Below, piece after piece: positions 21,225 through 30,999 of a DNA stretch of 64,000 nucleotides. Location: assembly GCF_000283155.1 (NCBI RefSeq), contig NW_004454224.1, positions 8,776,702-8,840,701 on the forward strand, read 5' to 3'. Every line of letters starts with the position of its first letter. Positions within the stretch are counted from its first letter, which is position 1. A program made the translations under genes and the position numbers. The stretch comes from Ceratotherium simum simum. Taxonomy: Eukaryota; Chordata; Mammalia; Perissodactyla; Rhinocerotidae. Below the pieces are notes generated by a model. That model saw only the letters and a program-made list of their open reading frames with translations. It searched no databases and was not told the origin of the DNA.

Positions 21225-21470
21225 GTCGCAGAGGTGCGTTTCGAGGTGGAGCCGGGGGAGCTTGACCCCTAGAGGCCCGCCCCTAGGCGTTGATTGGTTG
21301 CCACTCCCCACCCTGACCCAATAGGAGAAGGACGTCGACCCGGGCGCCCCGCCCCCCAGGGCCCCGCGCTGGTCCAGGCGCCCGGGCGGCAGGGCGGACA
21401 GGGAAGGGCGGCGCGGGCGGCGCAGGGACGGCTAGGGACCCCCTCCCACTCGGCAGGGGGGAGCAAGCGA
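21225..21470. promoter_or_regulatory. CpG island with two CCAAT boxes, candidate internal promoter
   Basis: A CpG-dense block holding ATTGG (inverted CCAAT, 21293-21297) in TGATTGGTTG and a direct CCAAT (21318-21322) in ACCCAATAGGAG, 20-25 bp apart, followed by CGCCCCGCCCCCCAGG GC-box-like sequence. This arrangement is typical of NF-Y/Sp1-driven TATA-less promoters. Direction of transcription cannot be fixed from sequence. Confidence 0.5.
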
Positions 21471-21477
21471 ACAACTC

Positions 21478-21595
21478 CCTAAGGGGCAACTAACAGACCA
21501 ATTAAGCTGCCAATAAAAAATTTAATCAAGTAATAATGCACCTTACTTTGTTTAATTAGTGTTCTGTCAAGTGAATGAATATTTAAGGCGCGGGT
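21478..21595. promoter_or_regulatory. AT-rich island embedded in a CpG island
   Basis: ACCAATTAAGCTGCCAATAA, AAATTTAATCAAGTAATAAT, TTTGTTTAATTAGTGTTCTG and GAATGAATATTTAAGGCGCG. Unique, TAAT-dense, flanked on both sides by CpG-rich DNA (21225-21470 and 21590-21770). Confidence 0.5.
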
Positions 21596-21764
21596 GGCGG
21601 TGCCAGCATCTACCCAGCGGGCAGAGAGGCCGAGCCCACATTTCAATCGGCCTGACAGCTCCCCACGCGGGCACTGATCGCAGCCCAGGAGGCCCGAGAG
21701 CGCGGGGCGCGGCAGGGAGCTGTCCTTCGTGTGCAGGCCGACCGCCCCCGGGGCTGCCCCCGTC

Positions 21765-21805
21765 TGGGCCTCAGTTTCCTCATCTATGAAATGGGGGCAG
21801 GATTC
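21765..21805 (+). mobile_element. MIR core fragment
   Basis: GGGCCTCAGTTTCCTCATCT then ATGAAATGGGG. Confidence 0.75.
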
Positions 21806-22089
21806 CAGGCGAGCTCTGCCAGTCCTAAAAAAAACCCTGGATTGATTTTGTTTCTCGAACCTCAGATCCCAGGCGGGTGCGGAAGGCATTTGGGGCCTGG
21901 GAGCCCAGTGCGCTGCATGCGTCCCCTAAGTCTACGCCCCCAGGATGCCTGAAGGGTGTCAGCTCTGTGGCTACAAGGTCAGAGCTGTGTGTGCCTGCGA
22001 GGGGTGACCTGGAGAAGACCCCAGCCCGGCGATACCCTGGGAGGTGGCCCCTTCCACAAGCCCCCAGCCTGCAGCCCGTCTAGACTGTT

Positions 22090-22180
22090 CTTCCGTTCAC
22101 TCGTCCTTTCATTCCTTCAACAACTTGGGGGCCTGTGCTCTGTGCCAAGCCCAGTGTTCTTTCCCTGGAAAACGGGGACT
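22090..22180 (-). mobile_element. L2 3' end, antisense
   Basis: GTTCACTCGTCCTTTCATTC, CTTCAACAACTTGGGGGCCT and TGTGCCAAGCCCAGTGTTCT are the antisense L2 terminus. Confidence 0.7.
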
Positions 22181-22304
22181 TGCGTCGCCTCTGGAAGGCC
22201 CAGTCTTGGAACCCTGAGGCCCCCAGGTTGCCCCCTTTCCGCTTGCCTCCGCGCAGCCGGCGGGTGGGCGGTGGCCAGAGCCCTGGGGACCCGGAGTGTC
22301 AGCC

Positions 22305-22470
22305 ACGCCCCGCGGGCTCGTTTGCATATTCATGACCTGGGCGGGCATGCGCACCGCGGCGGGGCCGGCGGCGTCTCCCTCCCCGACCCGGGCATCCTCC
22401 ACCGCGGCCTCTTCCTCCCTTTCCTTCATGGAAAGCGCCACCCCTCCTTCCCGCCCCCCGCAACCACCTG
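22305..22470. promoter_or_regulatory. CpG-rich segment with POU octamer-like and NRF1-like words
   Basis: CGTTTGCATATTCATGACC holds TTTGCAT (antisense of the POU ATGCAAA) followed by GGCATGCGCACCGCGG, which is close to the NRF1 palindrome GCGCATGCGC. High CpG density and no repeat suggest a promoter or poised enhancer. Confidence 0.4.
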
Positions 22471-22489
22471 AGAGCCTCGCGCTGGAAGG

Positions 22490-22660
22490 ACTTTGGTAAT
22501 TATTTGTTTCAGTTGAGCTGTTTTCAGTCTAGGCTAGGCTGAGTCTTGTAATGAGTATGGATTTGCCAGTAAATAAGTCCCCCGCTTCTAACCCCTGTAA
22601 TAAATGCATTTGGAGTAATCTGGCGATCACGCGGTGTAATTGCTGGCTGTCAGGGCAGAC
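22490..22660. promoter_or_regulatory. AT-rich island, candidate enhancer
   Basis: GGTAATTATTTGTTTCAGTT, TTGTAATGAGTATGGATTTG, CCAGTAAATAAGTCCCCCGC and CCTGTAATAAATGCATTTGG followed by GAGTAATCTGG. Forkhead-like GTAAATA and several TAAT cores. Confidence 0.5.
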
Positions 22661-22889
22661 GGATGCGCCGCGCGCTGACTTTGCCGCCGTCCGCCCTTCC
22701 TTCACGCTGCGCCTGCGTCCCCGCCCCCCGCTGGAGGTGAGGGGAGAGGAGTGGGCCTGGCCTGCTCGGACCCCAGGCCGGCCTCCGGGGCCTTGGGGTT
22801 TCTCCGGAGCCCGATGGCGTGGGCTTTCCGCCTCTGACCCCGCAGTCCGCGCTGCGAATGCCAGGGCCCTGCTCCAAATGGTCCTGGGT

Positions 22890-23065
22890 GCCACCCCCGA
22901 CCTGCTGAATTGGATTATCTGTGGGTGGGGTCCCGAAACTGCATTTGAAAACGCCTCTCTCTGGCCCCAAATTAGACAGCCAGGGCATTTTTGTGAGCAT
23001 CCCTCAGTGGAACATCAAGTTCCAACTTTATTTTTCAGAGGAGTAAATGAGACACTCTTGTACTT
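22890..23065. promoter_or_regulatory. AT-rich island, candidate enhancer
   Basis: TGCTGAATTGGATTATCTGT, CTGCATTTGAAAACGCCTCT, GGCCCCAAATTAGACAGCC (22963-22981, repeated exactly at 24894) and TCCAACTTTATTTTTCAGAG. Unique sequence. Confidence 0.5.
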
Positions 23066-23067
23066 AG

Positions 23068-23091
23068 CCCCCCCCCACCCCCCCACCCCCC
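23068..23091. repeat. poly-C tract with A interruptions
   Basis: Run of C9, A, C7, A, C6, a length-unstable homopolymer directly after the AT-rich island. Confidence 0.85.
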
Positions 23092-23134
23092 GTCATTTCC
23101 ACTTGCTTCTGTTGGCTACTTTTTCAAACAAATG

Positions 23135-23435
23135 TTGCCTTGTTCATGCCTCTGAGACTGCGTCCTCAAGCCTCTGCCTGGCATGCCTTGGCCCCTTCTC
23201 TGCCTAGGGGATCTCCACTCAGCCTTGCCCAAATGCCCCCTCCTCCAGGAAGCTTTCCAGAACTTCCCCAGGCAGGGGTCCCTCCTCTGCGCCCCCTGGC
23301 TAGGCAGGACAGTTGTGTTTACCCAGGGGCCTGGTCCTGCCACACAGACAGCCAAGGAGGGCTGCACCTCCCCTTGGCTTCTTTGAGCAGCCCCCTGCGC
23401 CTCACTGCCTGGTACACAGTAGGGGCTCAATAAAT
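23135..23435 (+). mobile_element. L2 LINE 3' end
   Basis: GCCTCTGCCTGGCATGCCTT, AAATGCCCCCTCCTCCAGGA, AGCTTTCCAGAACTTCCCCA and the terminus TGGTACACAGTAGGGGCTCA plus ATAAATGTGAGG. Clear sense L2. Confidence 0.85.
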
Positions 23436-23712
23436 GTGAGGTGCAGGAATCAAAAGTGCAAGTGATACGCATTGGCTGCCTCCCAGAGGGAGCCCCGAGT
23501 GTGTGGGCTGACTTGGGCTAGGCTTATGCAGAGGTCTTCCCAATCCTGGGGTCTTATGTCTGTCAAGCCCGCTGCCCACGCCCTGGGACCACCTGGGCAT
23601 TCTGGATGGAGGGAGGGGCTGGAGGAAACATCGCAGATTTCACCCCATGCCTCCTAGCCTCCTCCTGCACTGGGGCACCCAACCTGGGATGAGCGTGGGA
23701 TCCTTGTACTCG

Positions 23713-23830
23713 GTCAGTGTTTACTGAACACTCACGGTGTGCAGGCACCGTTCTGGGTGTGTGTGTGGGGGGCGGGTGTGGAGCTAGGCTGACAGACGCA
23801 GACAGCGGACAAGACTGACAGGTCCCTGCT
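23713..23830 (-). mobile_element. L2 3' end, antisense
   Basis: TCAGTGTTTACTGAACACTC, GGTGTGCAGGCACCGTTCTG, AGACAGCGGACAAGACTGAC and AGGTCCCTGCTGGGCAGGGA, interrupted by a TG/GGGC simple stretch. Confidence 0.75.
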
Positions 23831-23839
23831 GGGCAGGGA

Positions 23840-24330
23840 AGGAGCCCAGCTCCGTGTCTCCCGCTCTGCAGGGAAGCTTCTCAGGGAAGCCTGCTGTGCT
23901 AAAGGCTCGAAGTGCATCCATCCCTGCCTCCCAGGGCTGGACCCAGGCTCAGGCCCCAGACTGCCACCCCCAAACCAGGCCACAGAGGGCTCGTGTGCCT
24001 GGTAGCCTCAGGCAGCAGGGGCTTGGGAGGAAGGCAGGAGGGGCCCTCCACCTGGGCACCACCTCCCCGCCCTTCATTCCCCAGAAGAGCCGTGAGCCAC
24101 TCCTGTGCTCTGGCCTGGCCTGGGGCTGGGACACCACAGCTGCGAGGGCACAGGGCCCCTGCCCCACCTCCCGGCTGTAAAGGATGAAACGAGATAACTG
24201 GAGGGACAGTGCCCAGCCAGTGACGGTATGGGGTATGGTGTGAGGGCTCAATGGCTGTAGTGCAATCTCCATACAAATGAAACCTTTCGGGGAGCAATGT
24301 GGGCAGTGGAGAGGCCACCATAGCAGACAA
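23840..24330. other. GC-rich unique stretch, nothing recognised
   Basis: No repeat, island or credible exon. Confidence 0.45.
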
Positions 24331-24334
24331 GGGC

Positions 24335-24480
24335 AAAGAGGCAGGAGCCGGGGACCTCTGGCTCTGTGTGTCCTTGGGCTGATCACCTAATCTCTCTGTG
24401 CCTCAGTTTCCTCATCTGAACAGTGTGGAGAGTGATACTAGTGTGCTCCTCGTAGGGTTAATACCAGCTACAGGAATTAA
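24335..24480 (+). mobile_element. MIR SINE
   Basis: GTCCTTGGGCTGATCACCTA, ATCTCTCTGTGCCTCAGTTT, CCTCATCTGAACAGTG and GTAGGGTTAATACC in sense. Confidence 0.85.
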
Positions 24481-24859
24481 CGGTTGGAGAACACCTAGTG
24501 GATTGCTGGTGCATTGGAACCGCCAGCTAAATACACAGGTGTCACCTAAATACAGCCCATACATATACCGGACCCCAGGGAAGCCCAAGTAGCGACAGAG
24601 GGAGAGGAGGCCAACTTCCAGGGGAGGTGATGTCAGGCTTTTCTTGAAGGATGAACAGGAGTTCATCAGGGGGTGGGGGAAGGGCAGTATCTTCCTCCTC
24701 TGCTCCCAGATGCTCATGTGGGAAGAAAAACACCCCTAGAGGAGTGAGGTCGGGTGACATGGGTGTGTGTGCTGGAGGGGCCAGAAGGCGGGGCAGGGAC
24801 ACAGCGCAGCGTGTGCCTAAACCTGGCGCCCCCCACACAGGCAGCCGCAGCTGGTCCTC

Positions 24860-24965
24860 GGCCGGCTGTCAGCCAGCAATCACGTTTAATAAAGGCCCCA
24901 AATTAGACAGCCCAGCGCCAGCACCTTCGTCTAACAATGCAATTAGCACAGACAAAGCCTCCCAC
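24860..24965. promoter_or_regulatory. AT-rich island sharing a 19-mer with 22.96 kb
   Basis: CAGCAATCACGTTTAATAAA, GGCCCCAAATTAGACAGCC (24894-24912) and GTCTAACAATGCAATTAGCA. Unique sequence with several ATTA cores. Confidence 0.5.
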
Positions 24966-25289
24966 TTCCTCCCGGGCCGGGAGAGGGCGGCCCGGGGCGG
25001 GGACCAGCGGGGCCCTCCCCCACACGCTGTGGAGAGGTTTGAAAAGGAGCCGTGACAGACTAAGAGGTGACAATGAATCGCATCCGGACGAGGATCCTCG
25101 CCTTGTCAGGCAGCTTCGGGAGGGAGCGCGTCTTCACTGGATCTTTCTAGGTTATCTGGCTTTCAACAGCAACACCCACTCGTACCTGAGGTCTCCTCTT
25201 GGAGCGCCTCAGTCTCTCCGAGCCCCTAGGTCTCTCCCTCTCTCTTTCTGCATCTTCTCTCGTCTTCTGAGGACAGATGCAGGCTGGGT

Positions 25290-25345
25290 TGACATGAATT
25301 AAACATCACTGAAGGGGGAAAAAATCGCAAACGGCACAGCCCAGG
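25290..25345. promoter_or_regulatory. small AT-rich patch
   Basis: GACATGAATTAAACATCACT then GGGGGAAAAAATCGCAAACG in unique DNA. Weak candidate regulatory element. Confidence 0.25.
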
Positions 25346-25978
25346 CCCAGGGACAGAAAGCAAGCAAGCCACGTTGCTGGCTTCATGTGCAGCCCGGCTC
25401 GTGCTGGGGGCTGGGGTGGATGTCTCATGGGGGGCGCCTGCTTGTTCAGGGTAGACCTGTCCAATGCCTCTGGCCCAGCAGGGAGGGGGACGTGGGGTCT
25501 GGGAAGCTGAGCGGGGTCTGCACTGGGGCCGGGACCCCGGGGTCCTGACTCCTCGGCCTTCTCCGGGCACCGGGACAGGCTGTGTCTGTTTTCTCTTGGC
25601 CAAAGAGCCGGAGACCTCAGGCCCTGCCCTGGCGTGGCGCGTGGGACCGGCTGTGTGTGTGCATGACGCATGGCCCTTGCTCAGGACCTGCCTGCTGGCT
25701 GCCTCGGCTCTGGCTTCTTGTCTCTGGCCCTATTAAAACCCAGAGCGAGTCCTGACGACATCAGAGCAGGGTGCAGAGTGCAGGGCCTCTGGCCAGACAG
25801 TAAACAGCACTGGGGGAGGAGGGGCTCTCTCTGCGTTGTCCCCTTCCCCCTCCCCTGCACACCCAGCAGGCAGCCAGGCCTGGCACCCACTGCCCAGCAA
25901 AGGCTGGCAGAAAGGGGGCTGCAAGCTGACAACCCCAGGCACTCGGTGGCCAGGAGCCCAGAGTTTCACGAGGACCTT

Positions 25979-26480
25979 AATCATTCATTTGTTCATTCAT
26001 TCATTCATTCATTCACCGAGTGCCTCTGGAGCCCTACAACGTGGCAGGCTGGGGGGACACCCTGGTCACTGAGACAGACTCAGGTCCTGCTCCCCCAGTG
26101 CAGTCTAGTGGGGGGAACAGGCCAGACATGGGGCAGTGACGGTGCTGGGGACGAGTTGTGATGAAGGAGCCCGGAACAGGAGCCTGACCCAGACTTGAGG
26201 GCCTTGAGAAGCCTTCCCAGAGGAGAAGGGGCAGGAGGTGGGCCTGGAGGTGAGGTGGCTGTGGCCAAGGAAAGGGGTGCAGGACAGCGTTGCAGGAGAA
26301 GAGTGGGGACAGGAGAGCCCAGGAGCTAAGGCACAGAGGTGAAGAGTGGGGGATGTTTAGCGTGAGAGAGGCGAGGGGAGGGCGGCAGGTTTGGGCAGTG
26401 GTGGTGGCAGTCTCGTGCAGGGGGCTTTGCTCAGGGGTGGCCAGGGCCTTGAGGACTTTAAGCCAGGGCCTGACCTGGTC
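25979..26480 (-). mobile_element. L2 LINE 3' end, antisense, about 500 bp
   Basis: Starts with the (ATTC)n terminus (25979-26015), then GAGTGCCTCTGGAGCCC, GTCACTGAGACAGACTCAGG, GCAGTCTAGTGGGGGGAACA, GAAGCCTTCCCAGAGGAGAA and CAGGGCCTTGAGGACTTTAA, GGGCCTGACCTGGTCAGATC. It follows antisense L2 from its terminus inward and is among the longer L2 pieces here. Confidence 0.8.
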
Positions 26481-26864
26481 AGATCTGCCTTTTACGAAGA
26501 GTTCTCTCCCTCTCCCCTTCCTCTCCTCCAAAACCATTCACCAAGGCCGCAGTGAGCGTGGCAGGGTGCGAGCTCGTCCTGAGCTAGAGAAGTTTCAAAA
26601 GATGGACAGGAGAGAGCCCACCCTCCCTCGAGGCCCAGCCAGCCGGGTGGGAGAAGGACGAAGCAAGGTTCACCCTGGCGCCAAGTGGGCTGGGGGAACG
26701 TAGAGGAGAGCACAACCAAATCTGCCTCAGGAAGGCTTCGCAGAGGAGGCGACCTTTGGATGGGCCTTGATGGATGCATAGGAGTTTGCCAAGTGGCTAT
26801 AAAGGAGTATTGAAAGAGTTAGTCTCCTTAGGAGATGTCTGCCTCCAAGTTGGGAACACAGTGA

Positions 26865-27045
26865 GGCTTACGACTTTCCAGGTGCTTCTGAGCACTTTGA
26901 CATTTTATCCTCGCAATGCCCCTCTGAGGACCCCATTTTACAGAAGGGCTTCTCAATGGTAAAGCAAGTGGCCTGTGGTCACACAGCTGGAAAGCAGCAG
27001 AGCCAGGATTTGGACCCAGCATCCAGCTCAGTGCCTACTGTGATA
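26865..27045 (-). mobile_element. MIR SINE, antisense
   Basis: ACATTTTATCCTCGCAATGC, CCCCATTTTACAGAAGGGCT, GTGGTCACACAGCTGGAAAG and GAGCCAGGATTTGGACCCAG. Confidence 0.85.
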
Positions 27046-27499
27046 ACCAGCATTGCATGCTGCTCCAGGGCCCAGGAGAGGTCTGTGCTGAACACCTGCT
27101 GTGTGTCAGGCCCCTGACAGGCGCTGGGGAGAGGACCAGAGTGCCACCAGCATCCTGGCCTTCCTCCCTCATGCTGAGTGGTCCCTGGGGAGACTGCGTG
27201 AGGTGTCCAGTGACTCCCAATGACCAAGTCCTGGTCCATTTGCCAAGGGCCGGGCAGCTTTCCAGGGGACGTGAGGTTTGAAGGGCAGAATGGAAGTGTC
27301 CTGTGTCCCCACAGGCCGAGTGCTGCTGGAGGTCAGGCAGGCAGGGCTGGTGAGGGTGGGAGGCCAGCACGCCCACCTGTAGGAACATGCCATTCCAGGA
27401 GGCGGCAGGGGAGAGGGTACCCACTCCAGCCGGCACGGCATGGCAGCATCGTTAACAGGACACCTGACCTCCCCCCCACACTTGTCTCCCCCGGAGAGT

Positions 27500-27600
27500 G
27501 GTGCGGGGGAAGTCCATTATCAGGCAAATAGCAGCTCCTGACGTGAAAATGAAATATAGATTCAATACCTGCGCCTCTCGGCTCACAAATCATGCCCCCA
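27500..27600. promoter_or_regulatory. AT-rich island, candidate enhancer
   Basis: GTCCATTATCAGGCAAATAG, CTCCTGACGTGAAAATGAAA and TATAGATTCAATACC, ending in CACAAATCATGCC. Unique, AT-rich within a GC-rich flank. Confidence 0.4.
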
Positions 27601-27699
27601 GCCCAGGTGACAGCTGGCACAGATGTCCAGCTCAGACAACAGGATGAGGGGGGACAGATCTCACCCCAACTCCCCAGCAGTTCTCATTGGGGCTCAGGG

Positions 27700-28085
27700 A
27701 CCCAAAGCAGAGACCCGGCTGTGCCTCCCTGCTGCCCCTTAGGGGGGACGGCACAGATGTGCCTGTGGCTCGTGAGCACACACCACCTGGGGCCCTGGAG
27801 CAGGCAGCTGGAGGGCCGGGGTGCGCAGGGAAAGGGCTGCCCCAGCCCGCGGCAGGCTCACACGCGCCCCGCGGGGGGCCTGGCAGGCGCATCCCACCTG
27901 GGGGGCTGGGGGTGGCTCCAGAGTTGTTTGCGGCTGTACCACCCCCGCTCACCCAAAATGGGCAGCTGCAGGGTCCGGGAGGAGTGGGTCGGCCCCCTTC
28001 CTGCTCCCGTCCATTTAGCCAGCGGTTTGCCCGACTTTTACGGGCGGGCTGGCGGCGAACCCATCCCCGTGACTAGGCGCCCAGG
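27700..28085. other. GC-rich unique stretch
   Basis: Moderately CpG-rich towards the right (27980-28080), leading into the AT-rich island. No repeat or credible exon. Confidence 0.45.
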
Positions 28086-28094
28086 GACCCCGAC

Positions 28095-28265
28095 GGCTAA
28101 TTTAATTTAAAACAGCCTTGCCATAAAAGCTCGGAACGGAAAACCGCCGAGTCTTGGGGCTTATTTAACAAATTGCCTCGCAGATAAATACATTAAAATG
28201 ATTCTCAAACTGGAGTCGAGCGAAGTTGAAGTAAAATTAAGAAAGTCGAATCAAAATGTAAATGA
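28095..28265. promoter_or_regulatory. large AT-rich island, strong enhancer candidate
   Basis: About 170 bp of unique AT-rich DNA: GGCTAATTTAATTTAAAACA, TTGCCATAAAAGCTCGGAAC, GGCTTATTTAACAAATTGCC, GCAGATAAATACATTAAAAT and GAAGTAAAATTAAGAAAGTC. CpGs are retained inside it (CGGAACGG, CGAGCGAAG), unusual for neutral DNA of this composition. Confidence 0.55.
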
Positions 28266-28669
28266 ACGGCGTTGGGATCCAGCCCTTGCATTGGCAGCCG
28301 GCACGAGCGGGGAGCGTTGGCAGGGGCTCTGCCTTCTGTTCAGGTGACGTGGCGCCTCCAGGCAGTGCCAGGAACCCCTTCCATGCCAGGCGCTGGGGGC
28401 TGGGGCGAGGCTGCTCTGGCCACGCCCAGCATCCGCCTGGCACCCCCTTCCACCTCTGGGGACACTCACACCTACCGGCCCCTGGCAGGGACCCTGGCTG
28501 GCTCCTCCCTGCCTCTGGCCCAGCTCCTGGCACACCCCAGCAGTTGGAAAATGGAAGTGCCCACTGCACCAGCCTCGCCGGGTGGTGGAAAGAGTTAAGA
28601 GATGGGGCATGTTAGGGCCTGGTGCAGAATGGAGCCCGTCACAAGTGTGAGGTCCTAGGATGACCACGG

Positions 28670-28775
28670 TTACCACTCGTGCACACATTCACTGCTGAAT
28701 GAATCTTACGGCGTCTCTGCAGAGCTGGCAGGGCCGGCACTCCCATTTGATTGACAAGTAAACTGAGGCCAGGGA
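28670..28775 (-). mobile_element. MIR, antisense
   Basis: GAATCTTACGGCGTCTCTGC, CTCCCATTTGATTGACAAGT and AAACTGAGGCCAGGGAGG. Confidence 0.65.
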
Positions 28776-28979
28776 GGCACGGGCAGAATGGGAAGGGCTC
28801 CCTGCACCAATGGGCTTTTGCCTCCACCTCCTCCAGCCAGCATGGAGGGTCCTGATTTCACTTCTCTGTCTGTGTCTGTTTCTCTCCCTGCTGAGGGCGG
28901 AGAAGCCGGGCTGGGCCGCCTGCCAGCCTAGTGCCCAGATAATGGGCTGAGAACCCGGGTGCACCCCCACCGTGGGCCT

Positions 28980-29540
28980 CTGCCCTCGAGCAGCCTCCCA
29001 CCCTGGCCAGGGTCAGCCCCTGGGCTTCCTTGGGGGTGCTCAGAACTGGAGGGGACTTGGCAGGAGACGGGCACTCACGTGACCCCCCTTCCCTCGGGGC
29101 TGGAGTGGCCCCAGGTGCCGACAGACAGCGCTGGGAACGTTATCTGGAGCTGCCTTTCTCGATAGTGCCATGCGCTAATCAGTCTGGGAGAGAAAGGAAG
29201 AGGGAATCCCCAGGGAACGGCAGCAGGGAGGGGTGAGGAAGGATGGGGCAGGAGGTGGAGCCCAGGAATCAGCAGGTGGGGAGTGTGAGGGTGGGGGCGA
29301 CTGCCCCTCCCCCAGCCTGCGATTGCAGGGTGGTCCAGAGAGCTGGAGGGAGGGAGAGCAGGAAGGCCTGAGTGTGTGTTGGGGAGGGGGCCACGGTGGA
29401 TGTCTTCACCTGGAAGCACAAGCCATCTGACACCCGAGACAGCTCTGAACCGGGAGGGGAAGGCGCTGCTGGGCCTGGCCGAGACATGGGCTGTCAGCCT
29501 TCGGCTCCTGGTGGGGCAGGCGGCCTCCCTGGGCTCCCCA
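28980..29540. other. GC-rich unique stretch, nothing recognised
   Basis: Purine-rich in places (29195-29380) but no repeat family, island or exon. Confidence 0.45.
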
Positions 29541-29548
29541 GGCTGGCT

Positions 29549-29569
29549 GGGGGGGGGGGGGGGGGGGGG
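29549..29569. repeat. uninterrupted G21 tract
   Basis: Twenty-one consecutive G residues preceded by GGCTGGCT. Such runs form intermolecular or sliding G-quadruplexes and are error-prone in sequencing. Confidence 0.9.
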
Positions 29570-29839
29570 TGGGCAGGTCTCAGGGTGAGCACAGCCACTG
29601 GAGGGCTGGGTGGGAGGTGCGTTCCCCCAGATGTGGGGCCAGTTGTGGGGGGGGGGCCGGGGCTGCTGGCTCTGCCCTGCAGTGGCCTGACCCCATCCTG
29701 GGCATGGGGGAGCAGTATCCTCCCTGCGGGGACACACACAGAGCTGGGCGCTTGTGTGGGACGGCTTCGGTGACACCCCCGGGCCTGGCAGGGGCAGCTG
29801 CGTCACCTAAACGCTTCGCCGGGAACCTCCACAAGCTGC

Positions 29840-29945
29840 CAGCCTGCAGACTCAACAGGCTTCTTATTGACAGTCATTAAGTCTTTAGCAAATGGTTTAG
29901 GGAGAAAAAATAGCTACGATGAGGATTTATCTTGAGCGCCCGTCC
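29840..29945. promoter_or_regulatory. AT-rich island, candidate enhancer
   Basis: CTTCTTATTGACAGTCATTA, AGTCTTTAGCAAATGGTTTA and GATGAGGATTTATCTTGAGC in unique DNA. Confidence 0.4.
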
Positions 29946-30084
29946 CAGACCTCAGCTGTGAAGGCGCTTGCTATCCCAACCCCTGGGGCCAGATCAATGT
30001 CCCTCTGCAGAGGAGCAGACCAGGGGCGTCCAGGCCTGTTGGAAGCTGGGGGGCTGGGGCAGGGTGCTGATGAGAAGCGTCGCT

Positions 30085-30250
30085 GAGTACCAAGCCCTGT
30101 GCTTTGTGCTGTCTGCATCTTAGTCCTCGTGGTGGCCTTAGGAAATGCTATTATTGTATCCATTCTACAGATGTGGCAGCTGAGGCCCCGAGAGGCCGGG
30201 TCGTGTGCTCAGGGTCACACAGCTGGTGGGGGGACAGAGATGGGAAGTGA
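30085..30250 (-). mobile_element. MIR SINE, antisense
   Basis: ACCAAGCCCTGTGCTTTGTG, GCTATTATTGTATCCATTCT, ACAGATGTGGCAGCTGAGGC and GCTCAGGGTCACACAGCTGG. Confidence 0.85.
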
Positions 30251-30654
30251 ATTCCTGCTGCATCAAGGAGGGGGACTGAGATCGAGGATCACAGCCCAGC
30301 CCGCACCCCCTCTCCAAGGAGGCCAGGCCAGGCCCAGTGCCCTGGGGCCCAGAGAGCCCTCAGTACATCCTGGAGCCTTTCTGAGCTTGAATCTCCTCTC
30401 CCATGAAATGGAGCCACGAGGGCAGGGCTGGGTCTCGGGAGGAAATGTGCGGGAAGTGTTTGGAGAGCTAAAATGCCAGACAAACAGGAGGCTGGCGGAA
30501 GCTGCCCTCACCCTCTTTCTGGGCGATTGGAGAGGATGGCAGGTCAGGGGGGATCCAGCCCCGCCCGCCACTCCCGGGGGAGGGGCTGCCTCGAAGGAGA
30601 AGAAAACACAGGCCTGCTGGGGCCGAGGGGGCTGCCTAGCTGATGGTGGGGGGG

Positions 30655-30800
30655 CAGGTTTAACAGGACTTTGAAAAATAAAAGAGGTAAAACAGCAAAC
30701 CGTGGCCCGCTCCTCCCGCTGCAATAAAAATGGATTTATTTGTTCGTGGAATGAAATTTAATAACTTTGGTGGGAGATGAGGTGTGAACAATGATAGTTT
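30655..30800. promoter_or_regulatory. AT-rich island, candidate enhancer
   Basis: GACTTTGAAAAATAAAAGAG, CAATAAAAATGGATTTATTT, GGAATGAAATTTAATAACTT and GTGAACAATGATAGTTTTTT. Unique sequence with Hox/Forkhead-type words. Confidence 0.5.
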
Positions 30801-30999
30801 TTTTGCTCTTTCTCATTTTGGAAGGGGGGCGAGGAGGAAGGGGGAGGGGGCTGGGGGCCCTGTCTGGGACACTGTCGGGGAAGGGGGTGCTCCAGGTCCA
30901 CGTCCCCAGGGGTTGGTTAAGTAAACCGAGGAGGGACTGTCTTCATTCATTGCTCCCAAGGAGCAGTCCACATGGTTCCTCAAACCTTCATGTTTCTGG

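Noticed and set aside
22551..23207. 218-codon plus-strand frame spanning two AT-rich islands and an L2
   Set aside because: Continues from unique DNA into a sense L2 without a junction, shows no domain, and lacks splice or initiation context.
23290..23305. Additional CTCF-like word around CGCCCCCTGGCTAGG
   Set aside because: Only the downstream half fits the motif and it lies inside a diverged L2; three mismatches in the core.
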